From Candidatus Kirkpatrickella diaphorinae (GTDB lineage: Bacteria > Pseudomonadota > Alphaproteobacteria > Acetobacterales > Acetobacteraceae), in assembly GCF_025736875.1 (NCBI RefSeq), contig NZ_CP107052.1, positions 1,623,501-1,687,500 on the forward strand: 64,000 bases of DNA, written 5' to 3'. How positions within the stretch are numbered: the stretch's first letter is position 1; the number at the start of each line of letters is the position of its first letter. Shown piece by piece: positions 53,672 to 62,607 of the stretch. Made by a program: the position numbers and the translations under genes. A model generated the notes under the pieces. It did not search any database, was not told where the DNA came from, and was given only the letters and a program-made list of their open reading frames with translations.

Positions 53672-54871
53672 ATTTCGATAAAACTGGGTATCGGCATCAC
53701 GACCTATAACCGCTCGGAACGCATGAAACAAACAGTGGCGGCCGTGCGCCGACACACGCAGGCGGAGCACCATCTGGTCGTTGTGGATGACGGCTCCATT
53801 GACGAGACCGCCGCAACATTGCGCGCACTTGATTGCGATTTCATCCTTGGTGGCCATCGCGGCATCGCCTGGAACAAAAATCGTGCGCTCTATTACCTGA
53901 AAGTCATGCAATCCTGTCACGTCATCATCCTGCTGGAAGATGATACTTTCCCGACAGCGGATGGTTGGGAAACTTCATGGATTGAGGCGGGCCGGAAGCT
54001 GGGACACGCAAATATCTACCTTCCGGACGTTTCGGGGGAGAAAATCATCTGCGGCGCGGGCACAGGCGCGGACCCTTTTGTCGCGACGAATGTTTCCGGG
54101 CAATGCGCCGTATTCCATCAACAGGCGCTCGATCATGTCGGCTACATGGACTCACGCTTTACGGGTTACGGATATGAACATGTTGAGCACACGCATCGCA
54201 TGATCGAAACCGGATTTGGCGGCCTTATCAAAGATGAGGGTGAGGCACGTCTTCACTGCTCCTTCCTCATCCAATCTCCGCTTGAAGTGACGGAGCAGCG
54301 TACCGAACTGCCGGAGGAGGAAATCGCCCGAAGTGGCAGGATCTGGGCTCAGATCCGACATGACCCGCTTTTTCGCGTCGCGTGGCGGAATGATGCCGAA
54401 CGCGCCGTGTTCCTCGCAGAGATGTACGCCGCCCGCGATTATCAGCGTGCAGAGACCGCCATCCCCTTCTGGCATCGCTGGGTGATCGGGACAGATCAGG
54501 AATTTCTCCTGCGATATGATGAAGCAGCGCTGATGATTGAGACATCTGAGGAACCGCCGGAAAACCCTGTCATCGCATTCTGCGACGGGCGGCGCCTCCA
54601 TTTTATGCTCAAATCGGCGGAGGGGCTGGTATTTCTCGTGCCGTCCCTGGAGGGCGATCTGAATTTTACGCCGCAATCGACACCAACGCCCGGCGTGGAG
54701 CTGACAATTGGCCGCGGGCATCGCCGCGCCGTGACAATATGGCGCGAAGGTCTTCCGCTCACTTATCAGGAGGGTGACGGCGCCCGGCTTGTCATGGCCA
54801 CCGGGCAAGAGGATCACGGCGCTTTCATATTTCTGCGTTATGACCACATAGCCCCGAAAGCGACGTCGTGA
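53672..54871 (+). CDS. Family 2-type glycosyltransferase, probable AUU start
   Basis: The product has a GT-A fold nucleotide-sugar binding start: LGIGITTYNRSERM, then HLVVVDDGSIDETAATL and LLEDDTFPT with the metal-binding acidic residues, and GYMDSRFTGYGYEHVEHTHRM further on. The conserved LGIGITTYNR lies upstream of the first ATG (53723), so translation must begin earlier. Between the in-frame stop (53654-53656) and the motif there is no ATG, GTG or TTG; an ATT at 53672 sits 7 bases after a perfect AAAGGAG. The C-terminal 110 residues are an unrecognised beta-rich domain. The sugar and acceptor are unknown. It is convergent with manC, separated by 13 bases. Confidence 0.78.
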   Translation: MSIKLGIGITTYNRSERMKQTVAAVRRHTQAEHHLVVVDDGSIDETAATLRALDCDFILGGHRGIAWNKNRALYYLKVMQSCHVIILLEDDTFPTADGWETSWIEAGRKLGHANIYLPDVSGEKIICGAGTGADPFVATNVSGQCAVFHQQALDHVGYMDSRFTGYGYEHVEHTHRMIETGFGGLIKDEGEARLHCSFLIQSPLEVTEQRTELPEEEIARSGRIWAQIRHDPLFRVAWRNDAERAVFLAEMYAARDYQRAETAIPFWHRWVIGTDQEFLLRYDEAALMIETSEEPPENPVIAFCDGRRLHFMLKSAEGLVFLVPSLEGDLNFTPQSTPTPGVELTIGRGHRRAVTIWREGLPLTYQEGDGARLVMATGQEDHGAFIFLRYDHIAPKATS

Positions 54872-54884
54872 CGGGCGATTTGCT

Positions 54885-56336
54885 TTAATCTCCCCGTGCT
54901 TCCCCGCGTGCATAAATATCGTCGAGGCGGATAATGTCATCTTCCTCCAGATAAAGGCCGGTCTGCACCTCAATCACAATCAAGGGTTCTGCGCCGAGAT
55001 TTTCCAATCGGTGGGGCGTGCCAACGGGGATATAGATGCTTTCATTCGCTGAAATTGTCAGGATATCAGCGTCACGCGTCACGGTCGCCGTTCCGCTGAC
55101 AACCACCCAGTGCTCCGCACGATGCTGATGCTTCTGGAGTGACAGTTTTCCGCGCGGATGCACGACGATCTGCTTGACCTGAAACGCCTCCCCTCTCGCA
55201 AGAGACGTATAATGCCCCCAGGGGCGATAGATCTTCCTGTGCGATGTGGCGGCGCGATGGCCCAGGGATTCGAGCTTTTTAACAATCTTCCGGACTTCCT
55301 GCCCCTGGCCCCGCCTTGTCACCATCACCGCGTCCTCTGTGGCGACAACCATCGTATCCTCCATCCCGGCAAGGGCGATCAGAGGGCCATCCGTCTGGAC
55401 AAGGCAATCGCGGGAGTTGTCAAGGATGACGTCGCCGCGCGTGGCGTTGCCCGCCGCGTCCTTATCTTGCGCTTCCCAGACAGCGTCCCAACTCCCAATA
55501 TCCGACCAGCCGAAATGGCTTTTGACAACGGCGGCACATTCCGTTTTCTCCGCAATGGCATAATCGACGGAAATCGAGGGGCAGCGCGCGAATGCTTCGG
55601 CATCCAGACGCTCAAAATCAAGGTCGCGCGTGCGGCCCCGCACCGCAGATTCCGTCGCCGCCCCGATGGCCGGGGCGTGGCGCTGAATTTCCCGGATGAA
55701 TGTGGCCGCGCTCGTGACAAACATGCCGGAATTCCAGAGTACGTGACCGGTGCGGATCAACGCCTCTGCCGCGTCGCGGGTCGGTTTTTCGATAAAGCGC
55801 CGCACGTGAAAAACGGCGCCATTTTTTTCAGAAGCGTGTATCGAAAGGGGTGTGCCCGTCTCAATGTATCCGTAACCTGTCTCCGGATGCTCCGGCGTGA
55901 TACCGAATGTGGCGATATAGCCTTGCCGCGCCGCTTTAACGGCCAGGTCGAGGCTTTCTTTCAGGGCTTTCTCATCACGGATCAGGGCATCGGCGGCCAT
56001 CACCCACATGATGGTGTTCGGATCTTCTTCCGCAAGGAGGAAAGCGGCGGCGGCAATGGCCGGGCCGGAATTGCGCGCCTTCGGCTCAAGCACAATGCGC
56101 GATGACGTGATGCCGATCTGACGCATCTGTTCCGCCACGATGAAGCGATGTTCGGCATTGCAGATGATCAATGGCGCGGCGTCACGCACCGCCCGCCCGC
56201 GCAGGACGGTTTGCTGTATCAGGGTTTGCTGCGAGATGAGGGGCCAGAATTGCTTCGGGAAAGTTTGTCGGGAAACAGGCCATAAACGTGTCCCGGAACC
56301 GCCGGAGAGTACAACAGGTATGATCTTCTGAGACAT
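54885..56336 (-). CDS. manC: Mannose-1-phosphate guanylyltransferase / mannose-6-phosphate isomerase
   Basis: A bifunctional enzyme making GDP-mannose for exopolysaccharide and lipopolysaccharide. The pyrophosphorylase signature VVLSGGSGTRLWPVSRQTFP with PKQFWPL is at the start, and FIEKPTRD follows. The C-terminal cupin isomerase domain has RPWGHYTSL, VKQIVVHPRGKLSLQKHQHRAEHW-type metal ligands, and IYIPVGTPHRLEN. Length 483 aa is typical. No other polysaccharide operon genes adjoin it except the convergent glycosyltransferase. Confidence 0.94.
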   Translation of the reverse strand: MSQKIIPVVLSGGSGTRLWPVSRQTFPKQFWPLISQQTLIQQTVLRGRAVRDAAPLIICNAEHRFIVAEQMRQIGITSSRIVLEPKARNSGPAIAAAAFLLAEEDPNTIMWVMAADALIRDEKALKESLDLAVKAARQGYIATFGITPEHPETGYGYIETGTPLSIHASEKNGAVFHVRRFIEKPTRDAAEALIRTGHVLWNSGMFVTSAATFIREIQRHAPAIGAATESAVRGRTRDLDFERLDAEAFARCPSISVDYAIAEKTECAAVVKSHFGWSDIGSWDAVWEAQDKDAAGNATRGDVILDNSRDCLVQTDGPLIALAGMEDTMVVATEDAVMVTRRGQGQEVRKIVKKLESLGHRAATSHRKIYRPWGHYTSLARGEAFQVKQIVVHPRGKLSLQKHQHRAEHWVVVSGTATVTRDADILTISANESIYIPVGTPHRLENLGAEPLIVIEVQTGLYLEEDDIIRLDDIYARGEARGD

Positions 56337-56454
56337 TTATTTCGCTGATGACCTCCGAGCAGGACTGACCATCCGTGATTTGACACGGTTCAACGGGCGG
56401 ACGTCAATATCCCCGGAAACTCAACGTGGCAGGCACCGTGCCGGCTATCCGGCC

Positions 56455-57057
56455 TCAGGGCTCATAGAGCATTGGCACCACGGCGACGATCAGCAGCAGA
56501 CCCATGGCAATATTGAAATAACGTAACCGGCGGGGGTGGGAAAGATAGGATTTCGTCATGATCCCGGCGACAGCCCAGGTAACGACTGCGGGGATTGTGC
56601 CCAGCCCGAGGAAAAGGCTGATGATCAACATCGATGCATAATGATGCGCGGGATCAGCATAAAGTGCGATGCCACCTAACACGATCACCCAACTTTTTGG
56701 GTTGACGATCTGGAACATTGCCGCTTGAATAAAGGTCATTGGCGGCTTGCGCGCCGTGTTCATCGTCGGGTCCACGGGCGATGTCGCGATGCGGATGGCG
56801 AGGAAGATCAGATAGCCACCGCCCAGAAATTTAAGGACTTGCCGGGCGACAGGCACCATATTGAACAACGCGTCCAGGCCAAGGCCACAGGCCCACAACT
56901 CGACGAGGAAGCCGAAAGCAACGCCGAGGATCTGCGGCCACAGGCGTTTGATGCCGAAATGCACGGCTGAGGCGAAGGCCAGAAGCGTGTTTGGTCCGGG
57001 CGTCACAAGAGACGCCACCGCGTAAAGCGTCAGCGACCACAAAACACTTCCACTCAT
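56455..57057 (-). CDS. LysE/RhtB-family exporter
   Basis: A 200-aa membrane protein with about six helices and the family start YAVASLVTPGPNTLLAFASA (TPGPN motif), then GIKRLWPQILGVAFGF. Members export amino acids such as lysine, threonine or homoserine. FQIVNPKSWVIVLG matches the second family block. It is a single gene between manC and tRNA-Pro. Confidence 0.88.
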   Translation of the reverse strand: MSGSVLWSLTLYAVASLVTPGPNTLLAFASAVHFGIKRLWPQILGVAFGFLVELWACGLGLDALFNMVPVARQVLKFLGGGYLIFLAIRIATSPVDPTMNTARKPPMTFIQAAMFQIVNPKSWVIVLGGIALYADPAHHYASMLIISLFLGLGTIPAVVTWAVAGIMTKSYLSHPRRLRYFNIAMGLLLIVAVVPMLYEP

Positions 57058-57201
57058 TTTGGCCCTCCAATTTTCATCAAAAAGACAAACGCGCCGACGT
57101 CACAAATCGTCCGACGCGGCGTCCAAGGATGAGGGCCGCGGAAGAAACCTCCCGCCTCGGTAGGGTACTGACCTCCTGGGGCGACTCACCGAGAGAAGAT
57201 A

Positions 57202-57278
57202 TGGTCGGAGTGAGAGGATTCGAACCTCCGGCCCCTGCGTCCCGAACACAGTGCTCTACCAGGCTGAGCTACACTCCG
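57202..57278 (-). tRNA. tRNA-Pro (anticodon CGG)
   Basis: A complete cloverleaf on the minus strand: acceptor CGGAGTG, D-arm AGCTCAGCCTGGTAGAGC, anticodon loop TTCGGGA (anticodon at 57242-57244), T-loop GGTTCGAATCC, discriminator A and encoded CCA. It lies between the LysE and LOG genes. Confidence 0.95.
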
Positions 57279-57378
57279 ACATGTCGCAGGGCTATATAAC
57301 TCCGGGGCGCGAAGTGCAAGAGGCCGGGCGCGATTTAATCATTCTGATTTCTTAAATGACCGGCAATGTTTTTGCGTG

Positions 57379-57921
57379 TCAGACCGTGCCGAGACGGGAA
57401 AGAACCGCGTCAACATCTGACATGACTTCATAGCATGTCTGTATATCCGGGTCCGCGAAACCTTGCGCGATGGCACCCTTGAGACTCGCGAGCAAGTGAT
57501 CGGCCCAGCCATGATAATTCAGGATGATGATCGGCTTGTCATGGAGCCGAAGATGCCGCCATGTCAGGACTTCAAACAATTCATCAAAAGTGCCGATACC
57601 GCCGGGAAGAATAATGAAGGCTTCCGCCCGGTCCAGCATGACCTGCTTACGTGTATGCAGAGATGGCGTCAGGATCAATTCAGACACACCCTCATGCATG
57701 ACTTCCCAATGATGTAGAAAAGTCGGGATCACACCGATGACCGCCCCGCCCTCCTGCAATGCCGCGTCCGCGAGCACGCCCATCAGGCCACTTTTCGCCC
57801 CACCGTAAATAAGGGTGATGCCCTGCCGTGCCAGCCCTGCCCCGAGATGCGCCGCCAGATCTGCGAACGCGCTCCCGACACCCAGGCGGGAACCACAAAA
57901 CACAGAAGCAGACATCACCAT
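57379..57921 (-). CDS. LOG-family protein (nucleoside 5'-monophosphate phosphoribohydrolase)
   Basis: The Lonely Guy family cleaves nucleoside monophosphates, in plants releasing active cytokinins. The nucleotide-binding YGGAKSGLMG and the family signature LPGGIGTFDELFEVLTW are intact in a Rossmann-like 180-aa protein. I start at 57921 (MVMSASVFCGSRLG) behind GGAGG; the ATG at 57948 gives nine more residues. The bacterial substrate is unknown, likely AMP or related nucleotides. Confidence 0.87.
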   Translation of the reverse strand: MVMSASVFCGSRLGVGSAFADLAAHLGAGLARQGITLIYGGAKSGLMGVLADAALQEGGAVIGVIPTFLHHWEVMHEGVSELILTPSLHTRKQVMLDRAEAFIILPGGIGTFDELFEVLTWRHLRLHDKPIIILNYHGWADHLLASLKGAIAQGFADPDIQTCYEVMSDVDAVLSRLGTV

Positions 57922-58028
57922 AATGAGGCACCCTCCGAAATTGCGCATTCACACCGCTTATTGCAGCACGCAAACAAAAAATCTGTCAAACGTGCGTGCG
58001 GAATAAGCCGGGATGAAGTAACGCGCTT

Positions 58029-59240
58029 TCAGGCCATGCGCTGGTTTAAACGTTTCTGCAAAGCCAGAAGGGTGACGGCACCAAGTGTCGTGATGGAGGC
58101 TGTGAAGATAAATAACGCCGCATATCCCGCGAGCGCGATCACCAGCCCAAGAATGGGGCCTGAGAGGCCGATGGCCAGATCGGAGAAGACTGAATAGGCC
58201 CCGAGCGCCGCCCCGCGATTTTCCGCGCCCGCGCTTTCCACAGCGAGAACGCCCAAGGCCGGAAAGATGAGCGAGAAACCGGCCCCCGTCAGCGCCGCAC
58301 CCAAAAATGCCGAGATGACGGTGCCAGAGAAAGCAAGCACCAACAGGCCCATCGCTTCCACCAGAAGGGAGATCATCGCCACGCGCGCCCCGCCAAGGCG
58401 GGCGATCTGCTGCGTGAAGATAAAACGCACACAGACAAAGACCAACCCGAATATCGCAAGCGCCAGGGACGCACCGGGCCATTGCCGGGCCGCATAATAA
58501 AGGGCGAGACACGAGGATATCGCGCCAAACCCGACCGCCCCGCAGGACAGGAGACCGCCGAGCGGAAGCACCCGCCTGAAAACCTGCCAGAACGGCATAG
58601 GCGCCTTACCCGTCGGAAGCGAAATCACTTTGGGAATGCCCTGCGCATAAAAAGCCCCGATCAGGGGCAGGAGAATTGAGACGGTGCCGATGAGAATGAA
58701 CCCGCCCCAGTGACCGCCAAAATGGTAGAATTGCGCCCCGATCGTCGCACCAATGGCGATGCCCCCGTAGGAGGTGACGCCATTCCAGGAAATAGCCTGC
58801 GCGGTGCGTGATGGCCCGGCCCGGCGGATATTCCAGATGATGGCGGCCGTCGTCGTCCAGCTCTCCCCCCATCCCAGCGCGCATCGACTGGCGAAGAGCG
58901 TAAAGAGCGATAAAAATGCGAGATGCGCCGTGAGTCCGGAAAGAAGCAATAAAACACCCGAGAACGCGCAAAGCACCAATCCGGCGATGACGACGGTTTT
59001 GGGACCGCGTAAATCAATGCGCTTACCTGCCTGGGGCCGGGAGGCAAAGGTTGCAAAATATTGGAGGGAGACAGCGAGCCCTGCCCATACTGTGTTGAAA
59101 TGCAGGATCTCAACCATAAAAAGAGGAATGACGGCCATGGGAAGGCCGACAATCAGATAAGCGATGAAATTGAAACTCACGACCGGCACGAGGCTGTGCC
59201 GGGAGAAGCGCAAAAACGGTAAGCGTCGGGAAAGCATCAA
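58029..59240 (-). CDS. MFS transporter
   Basis: A 403-aa major facilitator with about 12 helices. The first part (PVVSFNFIAYLIVGLPMAVIPLF), ASRPQAGKRIDLRGPKTVVI with the loop 2-3 motif, and SRCALGWGESWTTTAAIIW fit sugar or drug exporters of the YfcJ/YhhS (SetA-like) type. The substrate is unknown. It is convergent with no neighbour and lies in a minus-strand series between dinB and the LOG gene. Confidence 0.85.
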   Translation of the reverse strand: MMLSRRLPFLRFSRHSLVPVVSFNFIAYLIVGLPMAVIPLFMVEILHFNTVWAGLAVSLQYFATFASRPQAGKRIDLRGPKTVVIAGLVLCAFSGVLLLLSGLTAHLAFLSLFTLFASRCALGWGESWTTTAAIIWNIRRAGPSRTAQAISWNGVTSYGGIAIGATIGAQFYHFGGHWGGFILIGTVSILLPLIGAFYAQGIPKVISLPTGKAPMPFWQVFRRVLPLGGLLSCGAVGFGAISSCLALYYAARQWPGASLALAIFGLVFVCVRFIFTQQIARLGGARVAMISLLVEAMGLLVLAFSGTVISAFLGAALTGAGFSLIFPALGVLAVESAGAENRGAALGAYSVFSDLAIGLSGPILGLVIALAGYAALFIFTASITTLGAVTLLALQKRLNQRMA

Positions 59241-59390
59241 AAACTTATACCCTGTTTCATGATGACATCAATCTCGGCTGCACGGAGGCGCGTGCATCCT
59301 GCAATCTTGTCATGATGGCGGCGTCCCTGATGCCGGGACAAAGGAGAGTGCGACGATAGCGCCGTGATAACGCGGCAGGTGTCCTCAGGG

Positions 59391-60485
59391 TCAAAATAAC
59401 GTCATTTGCGGATTGTGCGTGGCTTCCGCGCCGGAAAAGGAGGAAAGGGTGAGACCTAGAAGCCTGATCCCCATACGAAAAGGCGCTTCTGATTGCAGTA
59501 AGTGCAGCGCAGCTTCCCACATCACGGATTTTTCGCGGACAAATTCCTTAAGGGATGTCGCACGCGTAATCATGCGAAAATCGGAGAATTTGATTTTCAG
59601 TGTGACGGTGCGCGCGTGAAGATTTTTCTCCATATAAGCCATCCAGACACGATCCGCCACATCCGCAAGTGCTTCCTCCGCCGCGGGCAGATCATGAATA
59701 TCATGCGCATAGGTTGTCTCGCTGCCGATTGATTTGCGCACGCGATGCGGATCAACAGGGCGATCATCAATCGCGCGCGCGATATTATAGTAAAAATCCG
59801 CGACCTTGCCGAAATGGGCGCGCAACATGTCCCGGGAAACCTGGCGCAGGTCGTTCCCTGTGTGGATCCCGAGCGCCTCCATGCGCCGCGCCGTCGCCGG
59901 GCCGATGCCATGAAATTGAGAGACGGGAAGACGGGCGACGAAGTCCGGCCCCTGGGCGGGGGTGATGACGAACAAACCATTCGGCTTGCGGCAATCAGAT
60001 GCGAGTTTTGCCAGAAAACGATTATATGAGACGCCAGCCGATGCGGTCAGCCCTGTTTCCCGCCTGATATCCTCACGTATCGCCTCGGCAATTGCGGTGG
60101 CGGAACCATATTTCGATGCGGCTTCCGTCACGTCGAGATAGGCCTCATCAAGGGAAAGAGGCTGGATGATGGCGGTATAACGACGGAAGATCTCATGGAT
60201 CTGCGCCGAGACGGCATGATAGACGGAGAAGCGCGGCGGGACAAAGACGAGATGCGGACATTTGCGCCGCGCCACGATGGACGGCATGGCTGACCGCACC
60301 CCGTAAGCCCGCGCCTCATAACTGGCCGCCGCCACCACACCACGCCCTTCCGCCCGCCCGACAGCAAGGGGCTGCCCGCGAAGTTCAGGTTGGTCACGCT
60401 GCTCAACCGATGCGTAAAACGCATCCATATCAATGTGGATAATACGCCGGGATGTAACGCCCGGTCGTGGCGATGAGCTGAACAA
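59391..60485 (-). CDS. dinB: DNA polymerase IV
   Basis: A Y-family translesion polymerase. IHIDMDAFYASVEQRDQP carries the first catalytic aspartate; the second acidic pair is in LSLDEAYLDVTEA; SYNRFLAKLASDCRKPNG and the helix-hairpin-helix FHGIGPATARRMEALGI follow. The 364-aa length is normal. The only possible initiator before the conserved start is the TTG at 60485; upstream a stop codon is met after seven codons. Its ribosome-binding site is poor. No SOS box of the GTTC-N7-GTTC type is visible just upstream, unlike at recA. Confidence 0.94.
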   Translation of the reverse strand: MFSSSPRPGVTSRRIIHIDMDAFYASVEQRDQPELRGQPLAVGRAEGRGVVAAASYEARAYGVRSAMPSIVARRKCPHLVFVPPRFSVYHAVSAQIHEIFRRYTAIIQPLSLDEAYLDVTEAASKYGSATAIAEAIREDIRRETGLTASAGVSYNRFLAKLASDCRKPNGLFVITPAQGPDFVARLPVSQFHGIGPATARRMEALGIHTGNDLRQVSRDMLRAHFGKVADFYYNIARAIDDRPVDPHRVRKSIGSETTYAHDIHDLPAAEEALADVADRVWMAYMEKNLHARTVTLKIKFSDFRMITRATSLKEFVREKSVMWEAALHLLQSEAPFRMGIRLLGLTLSSFSGAEATHNPQMTLF

Positions 60486-60739
60486 TCTCGTCTGACTGCA
60501 TGTGAATTATGTCGGGTGATAAGTTTAGCATGTTTTGGAGTAAAATGGGGTGTATTTGACTGGAGGACGCCCTCAAACGCCATCGGCTTGCCGCCATCTC
60601 CGGACGGCAGACTTGCAAAATTTTTTGAGCGAGGCGTTTCTGTCGGCGAATTTTCCAACAATATTCAACGAAGATTGATTGATGTCGAGGGGAGTGGCAG
60701 TCTGTTAACCAGAAGCTGAACTTTGACGGAAGCAAACAA

Positions 60740-61312
60740 ATGTGTGGAAACGAAGCGCCCCTGCCGAAATATGAGGTTCTTTCAACGCGAATGGCGTATC
60801 AAAACCCTTGGACAGCCGTGAGGGAGGATATCATCCGGCGCCCGAACGGCAAACAGGGCCTTTATGGTGTTGTCGAACGGGGGGAATTCGTCGTTATCCT
60901 GCCATTGGGGCATGATGGGGTCGATGACACTGTGACACTTGTCCGGCAATATCGTTACCCGATTGATGCGCGTTTATGGGAATTGCCTATGGGCATGTGG
61001 GAGACACGTCCCGACGTCGCGCCGGAGGTCGTGGCGGCCGGAGAGCTTCAGGAAGAGACCGGGCTTGTCGCGAAGGACCTCTTATATGCGGGCTCCATGT
61101 GGCAGGGTGCCGGCTACTCGACGCAGAAGGGCCATATTTATCTCGCAAAAAACCTGACACAAGGCCCTGTTTCCCGGGAGGAGACGGAGGACGACCTGAC
61201 GTGCCACACTGTAACCTTGGCGCAGTTTGAAGACATGATTGCGCGGCAGGAAATTACCTGCATGGTGTCGCTGGCAGCCTTCGCACGCATCAAGGCCATG
61301 GGCTTGCTGTGA
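60740..61312 (+). CDS. Nudix hydrolase, ADP-ribose pyrophosphatase type
   Basis: A 190-aa Nudix protein. The Nudix box lies in GMWETRPDVAPEVVAAGELQ and the following EETGL; the usual arginine before EL is Gly, a variant I associate with ADP-sugar pyrophosphatases of this group. VTLVRQYRYPIDARLWELPMG upstream is typical of ADP-ribose/ADP-glucose hydrolases. Role: removal of ADP-ribose or related nucleotide sugars. It starts at MCGNEAPLPKYEVLS and lies divergent from dinB. Confidence 0.88.
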   Translation: MCGNEAPLPKYEVLSTRMAYQNPWTAVREDIIRRPNGKQGLYGVVERGEFVVILPLGHDGVDDTVTLVRQYRYPIDARLWELPMGMWETRPDVAPEVVAAGELQEETGLVAKDLLYAGSMWQGAGYSTQKGHIYLAKNLTQGPVSREETEDDLTCHTVTLAQFEDMIARQEITCMVSLAAFARIKAMGLL

Positions 61313-61323
61313 TCGCTTGAGGA

Positions 61324-61353
61324 TTGACGCTCACGCTTCGTCAGGTCTAGACA
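61324..61353 (+). promoter_or_regulatory. Promoter candidate for yceI
   Basis: TTGACG and TAGACA are 18 bases apart, just after the Nudix gene stop and about 80 bases before the yceI ATG. Confidence 0.4.
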
Positions 61354-61372
61354 ATAATGAGCGTTTCTCCGA

Positions 61373-61401
61373 CAGCATATGCGAAAATGAGACATATGCT
61401 G
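61373..61401. repeat. Perfect inverted repeat in the yceI leader
   Basis: CAGCATATG (61373-61381) and CATATGCTG (61393-61401) are perfect 9-base inverted copies with an 11-base spacer. They lie downstream of the promoter candidate and could be an operator or leader hairpin. Confidence 0.5.
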
Positions 61402-61432
61402 CGGTCGAGCGAGCAATAATCGAGGAAATCAT

Positions 61433-62038
61433 ATGACGCGATTCAACCGTTTAGGCGCCGCGCTTGTCGCCTCCTGCACAATCTTATCTGCACCCTATGC
61501 TCTGGCCGCCGCGCCAAAGGTCGCTTCGGGCGACTATAAAGTTGAGCCCGCTCACACGCAGGTCATTTTTTCGGTCCTGCATTTTGGTTTTACGCCCTTT
61601 TCCGGGATGTTCAGCCAGGCCAGCGGGAAGCTCCATCTCGACACCGCGGATCCTTCAAAATCGACCCTCACTGTCACTGTGCCGGTTTCCTCAGTTGAGA
61701 CATCGAACAGTGTCCTCAATAATGAGCTGAAGGGTGATGCGTGGTTTGATAGCGCTAAGTATCCGAATGCGACTTTCGTCTCAACGAAAGTGACGCCAAT
61801 GCCCGGCAATCGCGCGACCATTGATGGACAATTGACAATGCATGGCGTGACGCAGCCTGTGACGCTTCATGCTCGTTTTATTGGCGGTGGTATGAACGAT
61901 CTTGACCATGCATATACGGTGGGTTTTGAAGCGCGTGGGGAGATTGACCGAGGTTTATATGGACTTCGGACGTATCTTCCGGCTGTTGGGGCGAAGGTTG
62001 AGCTTCGTGTTGCGGGTGCGTTTGAGAAGACTGAGTAG
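61433..62038 (+). CDS. yceI: YceI-family periplasmic protein
   Basis: A 201-aa secreted protein with signal peptide (LVASCTILSAPYALAA) and a YceI lipocalin-like domain: DYKVEPAHTQVIFSVLHFGF at the start, PFSGMFSQASGKLHLDT, DAWFDSAKYPNATFVS, and GQLTMHGVTQPVTLHARF. Relatives bind polyisoprenoids (isoprenoid quinone-like molecules) in the periplasm and are often induced by base or stress. It has its own promoter candidate and ends at a hairpin terminator. Confidence 0.92.
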   Translation: MTRFNRLGAALVASCTILSAPYALAAAPKVASGDYKVEPAHTQVIFSVLHFGFTPFSGMFSQASGKLHLDTADPSKSTLTVTVPVSSVETSNSVLNNELKGDAWFDSAKYPNATFVSTKVTPMPGNRATIDGQLTMHGVTQPVTLHARFIGGGMNDLDHAYTVGFEARGEIDRGLYGLRTYLPAVGAKVELRVAGAFEKTE

Positions 62039-62069
62039 AGTTATGGCCTGAGTGTTCTGTCTGCGTGAC

Positions 62070-62087
62070 CCTGCCCACGCGGGCGGG
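62070..62087 (+). terminator. Terminator of yceI
   Basis: CCTGCCC and GGGCGGG pair (one G-T) around loop ACGC, followed within six bases by TTATTTT. It lies 31 bases after the yceI stop and faces the rRNA operon end. Confidence 0.55.
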
Positions 62088-62174
62088 CGGGGTTATTTTG
62101 GGGGGGTGCTGCGGACGGGCTGTTACCTGCTATTTTATGCGCAGGGGGCCTGTCGGGATGGGAATGGTTTAAGA

Positions 62175-62251
<77 letters not shown>

Positions 62252-62311
62252 ATGATGGGGGATGCGTGATGTAATCCCCTGTTGTTGTATGTTTGATGTG
62301 GGTGGGTCAGG

Positions 62312-62430
62312 AGACCTGGCGGCGACCGACTTTTCCGCAGCTTAAGCTGCAGTATCATAGGCGCTGGGGCGTTTCACGGCCGAGTTCGGGAAGGGATCGG
62401 GTGGAAGTCTCCCGCCATGGCCACCAGGTC
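62312..62430 (-). rRNA. 5S ribosomal RNA
   Basis: Complementary ends GACCTGGTGGC and GCCGCCAGGTC pair, with the conserved CCCGAACTCGG and GGGAGACTTCCACCCGATCC-type segments between. About 119 bases. It lies between 23S and tRNA-fMet. End points are approximate by a few bases. Confidence 0.92.
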
Positions 62431-62607
62431 ATCTGGCCCACCCTTTTCAGGGTGGAGAGGCTGGTGCATGCCCTGTCTCGCTTAATGAGTGAGACGGGAT
62501 GAGGAGAAGGGGTAGGATGAGATGAGAGACACGCAATGGATGCGTGGATGACTGCTATGTATGTGCATGCTGCTTTCCTGTGAGGGAGAGCGGCGTTGAT
62601 GTGAGTA

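Noticed and set aside
54152..54973. 273-aa open frame antisense to the glycosyltransferase
   Set aside because: Shadow frame spanning the end of the glycosyltransferase and manC.
55158..56105. 315-aa open frame antisense to manC
   Set aside because: manC is unambiguous on the minus strand; the antisense translation shows no recognisable protein features.
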